A DNA stretch of 21,269 nucleotides from Collodictyon triciliatum (GCA_043381765.1 JBHJMP010001194.1:1-21269), one strand, 5' to 3'. Positions 9,372 to 20,584 are shown, counted from the stretch's first letter. A program made the numbers and translations. The notes: generated from the sequence alone by a model not told the origin.

Positions 9372-11244
9372 CTAAAGCCTAGGCAAGGATACGAACCCAA
9401 GCTCACTCTCTCGGAGAAGTTTGGATGCATGGTTGTACATCTCCTTCTTCAGCGCACCCAGCGTAACTCGGTTAACAGCTTTGGTTGAAATCTTCTCTCC
9501 TAGTTCCAAGCACTGAATGATTTGAAGTAAAAATAAAAAAAAAAGAGAAGAGAATCAGTTTTTTTTCAGTTTCTCAGCACTGGGTTGGACGTAAACATAG
9601 CAAGGGCAAAAAAGCTGTGAAGTCTAGTTAGAAAAAGGGACAGAAGGCGATTCGAGAACAAAAAAAAAAAAAAAAAAGTTTCACAAAAGGAGCCACCTTG
9701 ACCAGCAATTCTCCGAGCGGATATACACCGTCAATTAATTTATTCCCAAGAAGCTCTTTTGCGCCATATTTTTGGCCAAGGAGAATCGAATCTCTCAAAA
9801 CTGGCTGCGGCATCTTTGCACTGTTATAAAATGACTTCAGTTGGAATATATTTCAGATAGTATTACATATGCCTTTTACAATAATTTAACGATAAGATAA
9901 AATAACATAACAGAATAAAAATAAAAGGTTGGTAGAAAAATGTGAATTGTATCATTATAGCTTTTGAATTGAGTTTTTTTTTCTCCTATACTGTCCCTCA
10001 TATTAATTTGAAAAATATGTACAAGGACGGAATTTTATGCTTGAAACACTTTATATAATTACGCATAAGAAGCCGTATGACATTACTACCTTATAAGGGC
10101 CATCATTCCAGGAGTGACTTGATATGAGATTACAAAGATAAGTAATATGCTTATGCTCAAATATTCCAGTAAAAAAAACACTTACACATATTTAAATAAA
10201 TACTTGGAAAAATACAGCAAAAAATCTTACGTGGTGCATTTATGTCAATTTCTGGAAGGCAAAAAAAACCTCTATCTTCTCTCATGAAACCTAGGAAGAG
10301 TGCATTTACATATGTATATATTTTCTGTAGTTTTGGTGGATAGGTGATTAAAAGTAAACAACAAAAACAACAAAAACAACAAAAACAACAAAAACAACAA
10401 AAACAACAAAAACAACAACAATAACATAAAATAAAAGTGACAGAGAACGTGTGCGGACCATTTTGTATGCACAAACGAAATATTTGGATGAAAAAATAAC
10501 CCCCCGATTACATCTTCATCCTAGCAGTCATATAGTTCAAACGTGTATATATGAATACAATTCAAAAGAGAGAAAGACTCACGAAAATCACATGCCAGTG
10601 CTAGCATGGCACCTCCAGCGTATACGTGGCCGTTTATCGCTGCAATCGTGAGAACGGGAAGTGTCAGGACGCGATTGAGGAGATGATGGAACCCACGAAA
10701 AAATGACTCAGATTTCTCAATATTTTCAGACAGCCACGCCAAGTCCAATCCATTAGAAAAGAATTTGTCTTCGCCGGTGATGATGAGAGCTGCGGCTCCT
10801 TCAGACCTGGGGTTGCGTATGATTTTTGCAGAAAATGAATTGAATGGGGGTGTTCTTCGTTAAAATGGCACTATGCGTGCTAAAGAGCTCATGAATGTAA
10901 AAATATCCTGCGAAAAGGAAGTTACTGAGATAGGAAAAGATTAATAGGGGAAATCAGACGAAAATTTTAATGCGATGGTCATGTATGATTTACTTCTCAA
11001 CTTCGTCCAATGCAGTATTGAATTGATGAATAAACTCTTCGTTAAACCGATTCTCCCCATCTATAGCCAATGGAAAATAAAGCCAGATGAAGAGTCATGC
11101 AGGCCCTACTCACATGTTCGAAATCGCCCTTGTGTGTGTTTTCTGGCAAAGCCAACATCATATAAGTAGTACTATGGGATACTTGCCTCGCATCTGGAGG
11201 ATGAAGACGTCGTGCTTCCGTCCTATGTAGATCTTCCCTTTCAT
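9372..11244 (-). CDS. delta3,delta2-enoyl-CoA isomerase (crotonase family), probably peroxisomal
   Basis: The enzyme shifts 3-enoyl to 2-trans-enoyl-CoA so that unsaturated fatty acids can enter beta-oxidation. Firm exons (complement): 10994-11052, 10583-10806, 10231-10290, 10090-10117, 9697-9820, 9372-9512. All are GT-AG with matching phases (one exon is only 28 nt). The order of motifs follows plant ECI proteins: NRFNEEFIHQF; FFSNGLDLAWL with an oxyanion-hole backbone; INGHVYAGGAML; FMREDRGFFCLPEID, whose Glu is the likely catalytic base; TPGMMALI; and GAKELLGNKLID. The first exon is a frame from ATG 11244 (KIYIGRKHDVFILQMRG). Joining it at 11173 (donor GTACTA) gives about 235 aa, usual for the family. 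An extra exon ending HKGDFEH before GTGAGT (about 11112-11126) is possible, but the phases do not close. The C-terminus PRL resembles a non-canonical PTS1. Confidence 0.85.
10356..10424. repeat. 9-bp tandem repeat (caaaaacaa)n inside an isomerase intron
   Basis: About seven copies of a nine-base unit lie in the 292-nt intron 10291-10582. On the minus strand this reads as a pyrimidine-rich tract upstream of the acceptor at 10291. Confidence 0.9.
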
Positions 11245-11374
11245 TCTAAGGACAGCACAAGGGAAGAAGAAAAAGGCACGAGAGGACAGTCAGTCGAGCG
11301 CAGCAATATGATCGCCTCTATGATGGCTGGAAAGACTCCCCCTTTTTTATTTTTTTTTCTTCTTACTTTATCTC

Positions 11375-11700
11375 TATCGTTTGGTCCGCTCTGTAAGTAT
11401 CTGCTCATGAAAAGGCTGAGTATCTTGCCATTCATAATATCCCCATGGGATTGCGGCTGTGTACTCAGCAACATCGCATCTGGCCAGAGAGCTCGAAACC
11501 CCTGTTAATGACCCGCACGCAAGCGCTTGGGCTAAGCACACTCCGCAATACAGGGTTGAGTCGGGCGCTGACGCAGGCGATTGCGTCGTGGGACTGGGTT
11601 GGGTTGTTGACATTGGACAAAATGGGCATCAAGCACCAAACATCAACACAACACACGCACGCACAAAAGAAAAAGAGAAAGAAAACCCAGACTGATCCCT
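11375..11700. other. GC-rich open island upstream of the isomerase, strand uncertain
   Basis: G+C rises clearly relative to the flanks, as it does in the exons of this window. The plus frame from about 11440 reads SATSHLARELETPVNDPHA, then YRVESGADAGDCVVGLGWVV, before degenerating into Lys/Glu-rich codons near 11665. The minus frame from ATG 11613 is also open for 79 codons. Both look protein-like, and neither is recognised. It could be an exon of an unresolved gene or a decayed gene. Confidence 0.3.
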
Positions 11701-11879
11701 GCGGTATGCACAGGCCGTAGGTTTCCCAGCGCCAGGGGAAGTTTGGAGGCGTGGTTCTGATTATTACGTCGCATATCCCCTCATTTTTTTTTATTTTCTT
11801 CTTCTCTCTGTTGACTCACCCTGGAAGAAGAAGAAAAAAAAAAACATTGCAAGAATCAACGCTGTAAAAATAGTCTTTA

Positions 11880-12115
11880 TTTTCGGGAAAGTGATCAGGG
11901 TGAGGTTCTTTTGTGCATTAAATGGATTTTGTGGTGCCGCAACTACTTGTGTCTGCTTGGGAAGTGCCAAGGGCGAATCTTTGCGATTCCTTTTCGAATA
12001 AAACACTGCAGGGTGGTGCGTCTGTTGGTTCTACGGCTGTTTCATTCGGTCATTTTCGATCCGATGAAGGAGTTAGACTTCCAGGGGGAGATTATAATAG
12101 ATTTTAGCTTGTGAA
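11880..12115. other. short open island of unknown function
   Basis: Two plus-strand frames (to about 12107 and 12114) and one minus-strand frame (SKRNRKDSPLALPKQTQVV, near 11950-12006) are open across about 200 bp. No splice-consistent link to the neighbouring islands and no known motif could be found. Confidence 0.15.
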
Positions 12116-12188
12116 TCGAGGCCACTCTAGGTAAACCACAAAGGGAAATGAGAAAAGGGAAATGAGAAAGAGAGCAAAGAAAGCGAAC

Positions 12189-12311
12189 AGAGAAAGGGAA
12201 AGAGAAAGGGAAAGAGAAAGAGAAAGAGAAAGAGAAAGAGAAAGAGAAAGAGAAAGAGAAAGAGAAAGAGAAAGAGAAAGAGAAAGAGAAAGAGAAAGGG
12301 AAAGGGAAAGG
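12189..12311. repeat. (GAGAAA)n purine microsatellite
   Basis: About twenty hexamer units, mostly GAGAAA with occasional GGGAAA, form a 120-bp purine-only tract on the plus strand. A degenerate purine-rich lead-in begins near 12140. The long open frames here on both strands (Arg-Glu or Ser-Leu repeats) are artefacts of the repeat. Confidence 0.95.
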
Positions 12312-12394
12312 GATAAGAGAGCAGAGAAAAGTAGCAATTGTAAGGTAAAATTCAGCACCATCACCAGCTTTAAACGTTTGAGCATCTAACGAAC

Positions 12395-12421
12395 AATAAT
12401 AATAATAATAATAATAATAAT
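12395..12421. repeat. (AAT)n microsatellite
   Basis: Nine trinucleotide units directly follow gaac. The tract is ended by tttt. Confidence 0.9.
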
Positions 12422-12439
12422 TTTCCTTTTTTCAAGGCA

Positions 12440-12720
12440 GGTCCTTGAATGCCGCATGTTTTTCTCCAAGCTGAAGACATTAACAGAATGAGATGTATTG
12501 AAAGGGTGTCGGCTTCGATATACCTGCCAGCGGCAGTCGCATTTGCAGAGAATGCACCAGTCTTACCGCAGGCGACTTCACCCCATTGCCCTTCTTCAGT
12601 ATGAGGTTTGGGCACTTGATGAAAGGATACTCTCATCCGTGTGCTCGCCCATGACTTACATAGGCCATTCACACAACAATCGCACTTATCCATACCGCAG
12701 TAGAATACCTTTCTTTTCTT
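12440..12720 (-). other. possible minus-strand exons with very short introns
   Basis: A minus-strand frame reading GMDKCDCCVNGL, PKPHTEEGQWGEVACGKTG and SANATAAGRYIEADT is open across the island. It contains GTAAGT followed 45 nt later by TCAAG, and GTAAGA followed 43 nt later by GGCAG. Both pairs could be mini-introns with phase-consistent joins. The protein is not recognised, and the plus strand is partly open too. Confidence 0.2.
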
Positions 12721-12742
12721 TATGACTCTCTCTCCCAACAAC

Positions 12743-13060
12743 CTACCAACACCCAACCCCGATATTATTAGAATGTAATTCGTCCAGCAGAAGGTAAACT
12801 TCATATGAGAAAAAAGCCTTCTTCCGCGAAATATGGCCGGGTCCCTTCCGAGAAAAGAAGCTCATTTCGAGGAAATTCAGTTTGAATTGCATAATTTTTT
12901 TTTCCTCCCCACAAGAGCCTTTAACGTAGTTCGATGCATACCCGCAGAAGAAAAAGGGCACTGGTTCACTGCTGAAGTTACAAACACTTGGATGGAGAGG
13001 GCGATGAGGGTTGCACACCAAAAAAACTTTCGCATTCATTGAGATCTATTTACATGTAAT
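12743..13060. other. unassigned open region
   Basis: A plus frame from ATG 12833 to 13042 (PAEEKGHWFTAEVTNTWMER near its end) and a minus frame 13039-12743 overlap. Neither has a recognisable domain or a clear splice link. It may be a terminal exon of an unknown plus-strand gene. Confidence 0.15.
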
Positions 13061-13607
13061 ATGAAATCACTTGCTCCATAGCAGATGATTTCTGAGTACA
13101 TCTTTCGAACTCTGTGCGTGGGGATGTCCCCGCAGCTTAATTGGTTCAAATGATTGGAAAAAGACAGAAATTGGTCCGTCAAGTGCCTCGATGATCATTT
13201 TAAAAAAATGCTGGCAGCCAATCGATTACAATCCCCAAACTTTACGTTTTTTTTTTTTTGGCACACTGCCTACTGGCGAATTGACGACTTCTGAACCATA
13301 ATTGTACGTATTGACTCAGATGCACAATGGAAAGCTTACAATAAGACTTTTTTTGGACAACAGATAATCATTTTAATCAGTATGTCTTGTGCGTGCTTCT
13401 TCCTTTACTAAATTCCAAGTCGTGTATTTCCTAGTATAAATAATGTTTCATGTAATAATACGACAAAACTAAATATATGCCTTTACAATGCGGGATCGAT
13501 TTCATTATTAAGGGATTCGATTTCACTGCATATTCATTATCATAATATATTGAAAGCCGCACATCGACGAAGTGTATATTGAATTTGCCTTGTCTGGTCT
13601 TATAACT

Positions 13608-13694
13608 GGTATTATAGATATCTTCTTTTTTTTTTTTATTCTTCCTTTCAACTTTGTGCTGGACCGTGGGGGTGTTGGGTATTATAGATATCTT
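13608..13694 (-). mobile_element. 53-bp poly(A)-tailed micro-insertion flanked by an exact 17-bp duplication
   Basis: ggtattatagatatctt occurs at 13608-13624 and again at 13678-13694. The 53 bp between them, read on the minus strand, ends in ggaagaataaaaaaaaaaaag, a 3' end with a poly(A) tail. This is the structure of a truncated retrocopy inserted in minus orientation. The body does not match the tail shared by copies A-C, so it may derive from another element or from a host mRNA. Confidence 0.8.
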
Positions 13695-13797
13695 AAAAAC
13701 AACCTCAATTAAAAGACAAAAGTCCATTCATTGTCCATCGCCTCCAACATCTTTGCCCATTTCTTTTGAAGGTTACTTGCCATATTAAATCCTAATG

Positions 13798-13798
<1 letters not shown>

Positions 13799-13865
<67 letters not shown>
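13799..13865. repeat. (AAT)n microsatellite
   Basis: About 22 trinucleotide units, ended by aacaata. Confidence 0.95.
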
Positions 13866-13868
<3 letters not shown>

Positions 13869-14619
13869 TATGAAGTGAATAAATCCTGTAAAATAATATT
13901 TCAAGCCGTTCCATTTTCCAATTAACTAAAAATATCACACAAGTAACCAAAAAAAAAAATCCCCCTTCGCCTCTCTCGTCCTAATTGCACATGGGGATGA
14001 TCATATAAACGTAGAGCAAATTTTGAAAGAGCGCATTAGTACATGAATTCAAAATTATTTACGTAACAACGCAAAAAATCAGATTTAAATTTCAAAGCTT
14101 TTCTCTTTTCAACAAAAGTATATGTGACTGATTTTACGTCAAAATTAAGTTTTCTTGTTTACAATTATAGTAGATCTATTGATACATATACATATTTTTA
14201 AGATGATTTTTGAATAGGATTACTCCCCCCCCCCCTCTTTTTTCTTTCTTCCTTCTTTTTTTTGATTATTTTCAAGTGAATTTTGAATCTGTTGATCAAC
14301 TCGTTTATTTAGAATTGATTAAAAGGAAAAGACCGGCTCATAAATTTATTTATTTCTTTTTTTTTTATTACCTCCGTACTCTAGAGTGCTCATGTCCCAA
14401 TGAATTAATCATGTGCTATTAATTTTTCATTGAAAAAGGCGATAATATTCAATTTTGTATTATTTCATAAGAAGAAATACCGGCAGTTTCTTGATGACAG
14501 AACGACCCTCTTTTCCTAATCCACGATTCAAGAATGCCGCACATACCTTCCAATAAATTAAAATTAATGTATCAAAGACTCTAATACTAAATCTCATATC
14601 TTAGGACTCCAAGAGAATA

Positions 14620-17600
14620 ATGAACTTCATCGAACCAAGTTTCATATTTGCATGTGCGTCCATGAGAACATTTCTTCATATTACCTTATCTTTCATGTAC
14701 ATAATCTGTAGTTGAATATGTTTCGAATCAACTAATTTCTAATTATCAAAGGGCTGGTGATTTCTGGAATGATTTCACTGTCCCGATGCCAAGATGAATC
14801 GATATTTACCATCGGTGGTCACACTAATTGGGTAAATGTTGTCGTTGTAACCCCAGACGGCTCAAAGATAGTATCTGGAAGTGATGATTATTCAATCAAA
14901 ATATGGACACTGCCACATGGAAGGCTCATGCGTACCTTGACGGGGCATACCTCTTTTGTTGGATGTCTTGCTATCGCCCCTGATGGGGCTAAAGTAGTCT
15001 CAGGAAGCAGTGATGACACAATAAAAATTTGGAATCTAAATGACGGTAAATCAACACGTACACTAACCGGCCATTCCGAGAGAGTCAACAGCGTAGCCAT
15101 ATCTCCGGATGGTTCAAAAATTGTATCAGGAAGTAGTGATTATACAGTGCGGATTTGGAATGCATATGATGGTCGTTTAATTGATACTTTCTATGGCCAT
15201 TCCACCTATGTGATGAGTGTGACTATAACTCCAGATGGCACCAAAGTTGTATCAGGGGGTTCATATGATTATAGCATAAAAATATGGAACCTATCGAGTG
15301 GGTATCTCATTCGTTCATTGATCGGTCACAATTATGTTGTAACCAGTCTCGCTGTTACACCCGATGGATTAAAGATTGTTTCAGGCAGTTGGGATCGATC
15401 AATCAAGGTTTGGAATTTGCATGATGGAACACTTGTAACCACATGGAATGCTCACACAAACTTTATTACAAGCATTTGCCTTACATACGACGGATCAAAA
15501 ATTATTTCGGGGAGCAATGACCAAAAGATTAAGATATGGAATGCAACAGATGGTAAACTCATTCTTACACTTACTGGCCATTCAAAAAACATAAGGAGTG
15601 TCCACGTTAGTCCCGATGAATCAAAAATTGTGTCTGGAAGTGAGGACAAGACAATTATTTTATGGGACTTTGACAAAGGAGTTTATATTCGCTCCTTAAT
15701 TGGTCACAGTGGAGATGTTAATAGTGTCGCTGTTACCCCTGATAATAGAAATATTGTTAGCGGAAGTAGCGATGGGACAATCAAGATTTGGGATATGTAC
15801 AATGGAACTCTTGTTAGATCCTTGGTAGGTCATACATACATGGTTCTTTGTATTCAATTAACTACTGATGGTGAGAAAGTGATATCTGGAAGTTATGATA
15901 ACACGGTTAAAATATGGGATATCAACAAAGGTGCTTTAATTTTGACATTAAATGGACACGGAGATAGCGTAAATAGTATAGCAATCACACCTGATAACAA
16001 AAAGATAGTATCTGGAAGCTCTGATAATACGATAATAGTATGGAATCTCTACGATGGAGCGATAATTAATTCGTGGACTGGGCATTCTGATGGTGTATAC
16101 GCGCTTGTATTAAATCTAGATGGAACAAAAATCATTTCAGGTGGCGGAGACTCTATCATAAAAATTTGGTACCTTGATGATGGAAGACTTTTCAGTACCC
16201 TTATAGATCACTCTGCTTCAGTGAACTGCATTGCAGTTTCTCCAGATGGGAGGTTCATTACATCTGGAAGTAGTGATAGTACCATAAAAGTATGGGATAT
16301 ATCCAACAACATTTTGATATACACTTTAGCCGGTCATTACAGCCCTGTGACTGCTGTCGATATTACTCCAGATGGGACATACATTGTATCTGCAAGCAAA
16401 GATAGCTACATCAAGGTGTGGGACCTTCATATTCAATCTCTTGTTCATACATTTGGTGGACATGTCGGTTCTGTATATGGAGTCGTGGTAAATCCTGATA
16501 GTACTAAAATTGTCTCTGGAGGTGGCGATTTCAACATAAAATACTGGAGTATCTATGAAGGCATGCTTACTAGGACAATAACCGGGCATAACGCACGTAT
16601 ACGGTATGCTTCTATTATCCCTGATGGGTCTGAAGTTGCATCATGCGGGTCGGACAATCAAGTTAAATTTTGGAATTTTCGCACTGGATTACTGGTCCGT
16701 AATATCATGAGTGAATGTGAATTCGTCAGAGCCATATCTTTTTCACCAGATGGTTTTGAAATATATACAGGATGCGAAAATGGCATCGTCGCTATCTATA
16801 ACTACTCTGATGGCACCCCTCTTAAAAAATTAAATGCTCACAATTCAGGGGTAAATGATATCAAAATCACAAAAGATGGGGAAATGCTTTTATCAGGGGG
16901 TCAGGATGGCTTTGTCAGGGTTTGGAACCGCACTGACCTATCCTTGATCAGAGCTACCCAATTTCTTGATGGAAGTATAAACTGCATTAGCGTTGCATCA
17001 AATAACAATACAGTTGTGTCAGGAGGCTATCAGTACATTCACGTTTGGAATATATCTAATGGTGATATGATTCATGTGCTAAAAGGACATTCCTTGTGGA
17101 TTAATTCAGTCTGCATTACTCCAGATAACTCAAAAATTGTTTCGGGTAGTAGCGACAATACTATAAAAATATGGAATTTTTATGATGGGAAAATCATATT
17201 TTCCATATCAGGCCACACAGATAGTGTTCAGAGTGTGATAGTTTCATCTGATGGTTTGAGGATTGTTTCTGGGAGCAGCGACCGAACTATAAAAGTTTGG
17301 AACCTAAGTAATGGTTTTTTGGAAAGAACTTTGGCTGGCCATACTGATTGGGTCACTAGTGTTTCTCTCTCTTCAGACGGAACAAAGTTAGTATCTGCCA
17401 GTTATGACAAGACGATAAAATATTGGAATTTGTGCGCAGGAGGGTATTATTTCGATAGTGTAAAAAGCAAATGTGAAATATGTCCAACAGGAACATATAA
17501 TAACATGAATGATGTTGCATCTTGCTCACAGTGTATCCCCGGAACTTTTAATTCCAAGAATGGCTCTCTAAGTGAGGCCGATTGTTTTCCGTGCGAGAGT

Positions 17601-20168
17601 GGTTCATACAATGCCTTTAATGCGCAATCATTTTGTAGTAAATGCTTTCCAGGAACATACAACCCCAGCCGTTTATCGAGCTCTCCTTACAACTCATGCG
17701 CACACTGTTTACCAGGAAGCTATTCAGATGATTTTGGTGCAAGTTCATGTCAATTATGCCCTGCAGGAACTTACAATTCATACGAGAGGTCAGTATCGAA
17801 TTCTTCATGTCTTGAGTGCGAACCTGGTACATATAATGCGGCTGATGGACAGTCGGGGTGTGTAGATTCCAAGCCGGGGTTCTTTTCACCTGATGGAGGA
17901 GGGGTATTTTCTATACCTTGTAATCCAGGCACATTTACAAATAAATCAAAGGCGATTTTTTGTGAATCATGTCCAGTCGGTACTTATAACTCAAAAGTTG
18001 GATCTAAGTCTTCAAATGATTGTATTCCCTGTAATCCAGGATATTATTCACCGAATCCTGAACAATACTCTTGTAGTATGTGCGGCCCTGGTGAATATAA
18101 CCAAGATTTTGGGAGGCAAAACTGCACAAAGTGCCCAATTGGTAGCTACAATCCATACTACGGTGCAATTTCTCTTCAAAATTGCACTGAATGCCCAGCT
18201 GGCACCTATACAAATGATGTAAACACAGGGTGTATTTCATGTCCTGCCGGTACATACAATAATAAAACAAGTGCCTTTTCAAAAAAATCGTGCATTTTAT
18301 GCTCCAAAGGTACCTATAGTCCAGAAAGAAGTTCAAATTGCAATTCTTGCCCATCTCGTTCGACCACATCATATGAAGGTTCCCGTAAAATAGAAGACTG
18401 CACTTGTATTGAGACCTATACAAAACATAACGGCTTTTGCACATGCACACCTGGATTTTTTGAGGATGGCAATAAATGTGAGAAGTGCGCCGTAGGCAGT
18501 TATAAACCGTCCAACGACACTAGTTTGTGTATATCTTGTCCAGATAAGTATACAACTAATTCTACTGGCTCCGTGTCGATCAATGAGTGCATTTGTAGCC
18601 AAGGATATACTTCGATTGGAGATTCTTGTGAATGTGGCCCAGGAACATATATAGATGCAAATGGGAAATGTGTAAAATGCCCTGCGGACACTTATAATTT
18701 TGATTTCGGGCAAAATGCTTGTACCACCTGTCCAGAGGGATTTGTTTGCCAAGGAAGTAATGAATTAAAGGTAAAACCTGGATATTGGCAAGCTCCAAGT
18801 TCTGATGGAAAATATGTATCTTTCAAATGCCCAAACGCAGAGGCGTGTACAGGTGGAAACAATACATGTGCCGAAGGATACAAAGGTCCTCTTTGCAGTG
18901 TTTGCGAGGATGGATACGGTGCTGCTAATATTTATTGTATCAAATGTCCATCCCAGGGAACCAATTTTGTATTGGTATTGATGAGCATTATCATACCATT
19001 ATCTTTCATTATGTATATGATAGAGCAATCAAGGCAACCAAGAACAGAAAATATTCAAGTTCTTAAGACACTCGCAAACCATTTTCAGATTCTCCTGTAC
19101 CTCTCAAATTTCGATGTTGAATGGACTTTGGGATTGGTAACAACAATGAAAATTCCTGCAGTCTTTTCTTTTTCTCTGACTATCGACAGCTATCCTATGG
19201 AGTGCCAGTTCAATTTATCCTTTTACGATAAAATCTTTTACTCAATGGCGACTCCATTGATTTTGATGGGTACAGTTTTTTTTATTCTTACAATGAAGCT
19301 CTCCTACAAGACTTACTCTGGGGAAATAGATAGTTTAAAGTCGAATTACCGAGCATACATGCAAGAATTTGTATATTCTATGGTTGTAATGCTATTTTTC
19401 GTGCATCCAACAATAACAGCAGCTATATCGAATATATTCTCCTGTGAACCCATGGGCGATAAAAACTACTTAAGGTATGACATGTCAGTAATGTGCGACG
19501 ATTCAGGCTATTTATTGTGGAAAAGAAGAGTTCTGATCTACCTAGTAATGTATTGTTTTACCGCTCCTTTTTTACTCTTGGCACACCTTATTCAAAAGAG
19601 GCAAAAACTAAGGAATACTGAGTCTCGAACATACAATCTGTTGAGGTTTTTGGTGGATGGATATACCGAAAAATGCTTTTTCTGGGAATTTGTCTTGATG
19701 ATTCATAAACTGCTGATCGTCATCATTAGTGTTTTTCTTTCTGCATCCTTGCAAATGTACTTCGGCTTGTGGACCATTTTCTTAGTTATTGCTTCAACAA
19801 ACCATTTCAAGCCTTTTGTCTCTATCGTTCTACAAAAGTATCATATGAGGTCGCTCCTCGTCCTCTACTTCACATTGATGTTGAGTTTGGTTTTCAGATT
19901 CTCAAAAATGGATAAATCCACTGAAACCAGTTTGGTTCTCATTATTATAATCTTGAATGCCGCAATAGGAATCAACTTGATAGGCGTCGCTGGCCCTTCA
20001 ATGCTGAAAAGCTTTTTCGTCAAAATAGTTCAATTTATTGATATCGCCATGTGGTACCTATCTAATACAACATTTGCTCACTATATCTCTTTGCAGTGGG
20101 ACAATAAAATGAGGAGAAAGCATATTAACCTCCAAGAAAACAGCTATGTAGAACACTCTCCTGAATAA
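14620..20168 (+). CDS. giant receptor-like membrane protein: 21 WD40 units, Cys-rich stalk, multipass C-terminus
   Basis: The main exon is open from 14736; its first ATG is 14769 and its stop is 20166-20168, giving about 1,800 aa. From about 14808 to 17430 there are 21 WD40 units of about 42 residues (GH ... PDGSKIVSGS ... IKIW), three sevens. From 17431 to about 18950 lies a stalk of CxxCxPGTYN-type units, like GCC2/GCC3 and ephrin-receptor-like repeats, rich in N-x-S/T. It ends in GYWQAP, CTGGNNTC and GYKGPLCSVCEDGYG, a module seen before multipass domains in protist proteins. From 18961 about eight hydrophobic segments follow, beginning LVLMSIIIPLSFIMYMI. The cytosolic tail is short. The exon lacks a signal peptide, but ATG 14620 or 14662 joined across a 44-nt GT-AG intron (14708-14751) is in phase and adds a hydrophobic leader (MRTFLHITLSFMYII). 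Role unknown; a surface receptor or sensor is inferred. Confidence 0.85.
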
Positions 20169-20192
20169 TACTTTGGGTGATAAGCTGATAGG

Positions 20193-20223
20193 AGATGTTG
20201 CACATCTGTCGATAAAGAATAAA
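20193..20223 (+). terminator. 3' UTR hairpin and AATAAA of the receptor-like gene
   Basis: A perfect 6-bp stem with a 3-base loop (agatgt tgc acatct, 20193-20207) precedes AATAAA at 20218-20223, 50 bp after the stop codon. This is a plausible cleavage and polyadenylation region. Confidence 0.45.
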
Positions 20224-20297
20224 CAGAGCGGGCAGGATTGGCAAAGACCATTTATAAAATAAAAGAAATTACTCCAAAAGAAACTCAAAGTAAAACG

Positions 20298-20316
20298 CAC
20301 AGTTATAGACTGTGCT
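20298..20316. other. perfect 7-bp hairpin
   Basis: gcacagt tatag actgtgc is a perfect inverted repeat with a 5-base loop. It lies 130 bp after the receptor gene and just before the C22 run. It does not match the histone 3' stem-loop consensus. Confidence 0.5.
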
Positions 20317-20332
20317 TTGTTTCGTTTCCCAA

Positions 20333-20354
20333 CCCCCCCCCCCCCCCCCCCCCC
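20333..20354. repeat. poly(C) run of 22
   Basis: An uninterrupted run of 22 C. Its length is likely to be unreliable in sequencing or assembly. Confidence 0.9.
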
Positions 20355-20436
20355 TTCCTTAAGCATAGGAAATAAGAGCAGTTCAAGTTCGGAATAGGAC
20401 ATGTTTGATGTAACTGCTATTAAATAAAGGCTGGTT

Positions 20437-20567
20437 ATCATGATTTCCTGTGTTAGTCTCTTCCCTGTGGTGCCTTCCATTCCTGTTTGCTTTCTGTCGG
20501 GCAAACTTTTTTCTTTGCTCCTTGTATGGCCCAGCCTTCTTGCGCTTTGGTTCGAATAAAGGGGCAA
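20437..20567 (+). mobile_element. diverged 3' tail of the same retroelement (copy C)
   Basis: From tgatttcctgtgttagtctcttccctgtgg onward this follows copy A (17-147) with small gaps. It shares gtttgct, ttgtatggc and the terminal gttcgaataaagg. It is more diverged than copy B, its coding end is lost and it has almost no A tail, so it is probably the oldest of the three. Confidence 0.6.
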
Positions 20568-20584
20568 TCTGCCTTCATCACTGA

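Larger units (their letters stand above)
13061..14619. other. AT-rich intergenic region
   Basis: Apart from the micro-insertion at 13608-13694, the AAT microsatellite at 13799-13865 and short homopolymers (T runs at 13246 and 13627, C run at 14225-14235), no gene, RNA or motif is seen. Frames here are short and AT-driven. Confidence 0.6.

Noticed and set aside
12104-12389. Open frames encoding long Arg-Glu or Ser-Leu repeats
   Set aside because: They are translations of the GAGAAA microsatellite.
17447-18883. Several minus-strand frames under the Cys-rich stalk
   Set aside because: They are shadows of the plus-strand gene, produced by its regular codon pattern.
20298-20316. Hairpin considered as a histone 3' stem-loop, given SLBP in the window
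   Set aside because: Its stem and loop do not match the histone consensus and it follows a non-histone gene.
20333-20354. Poly(C) run considered as a telomere or replication signal
   Set aside because: It is a simple homopolymer with no repeat unit or supporting context.
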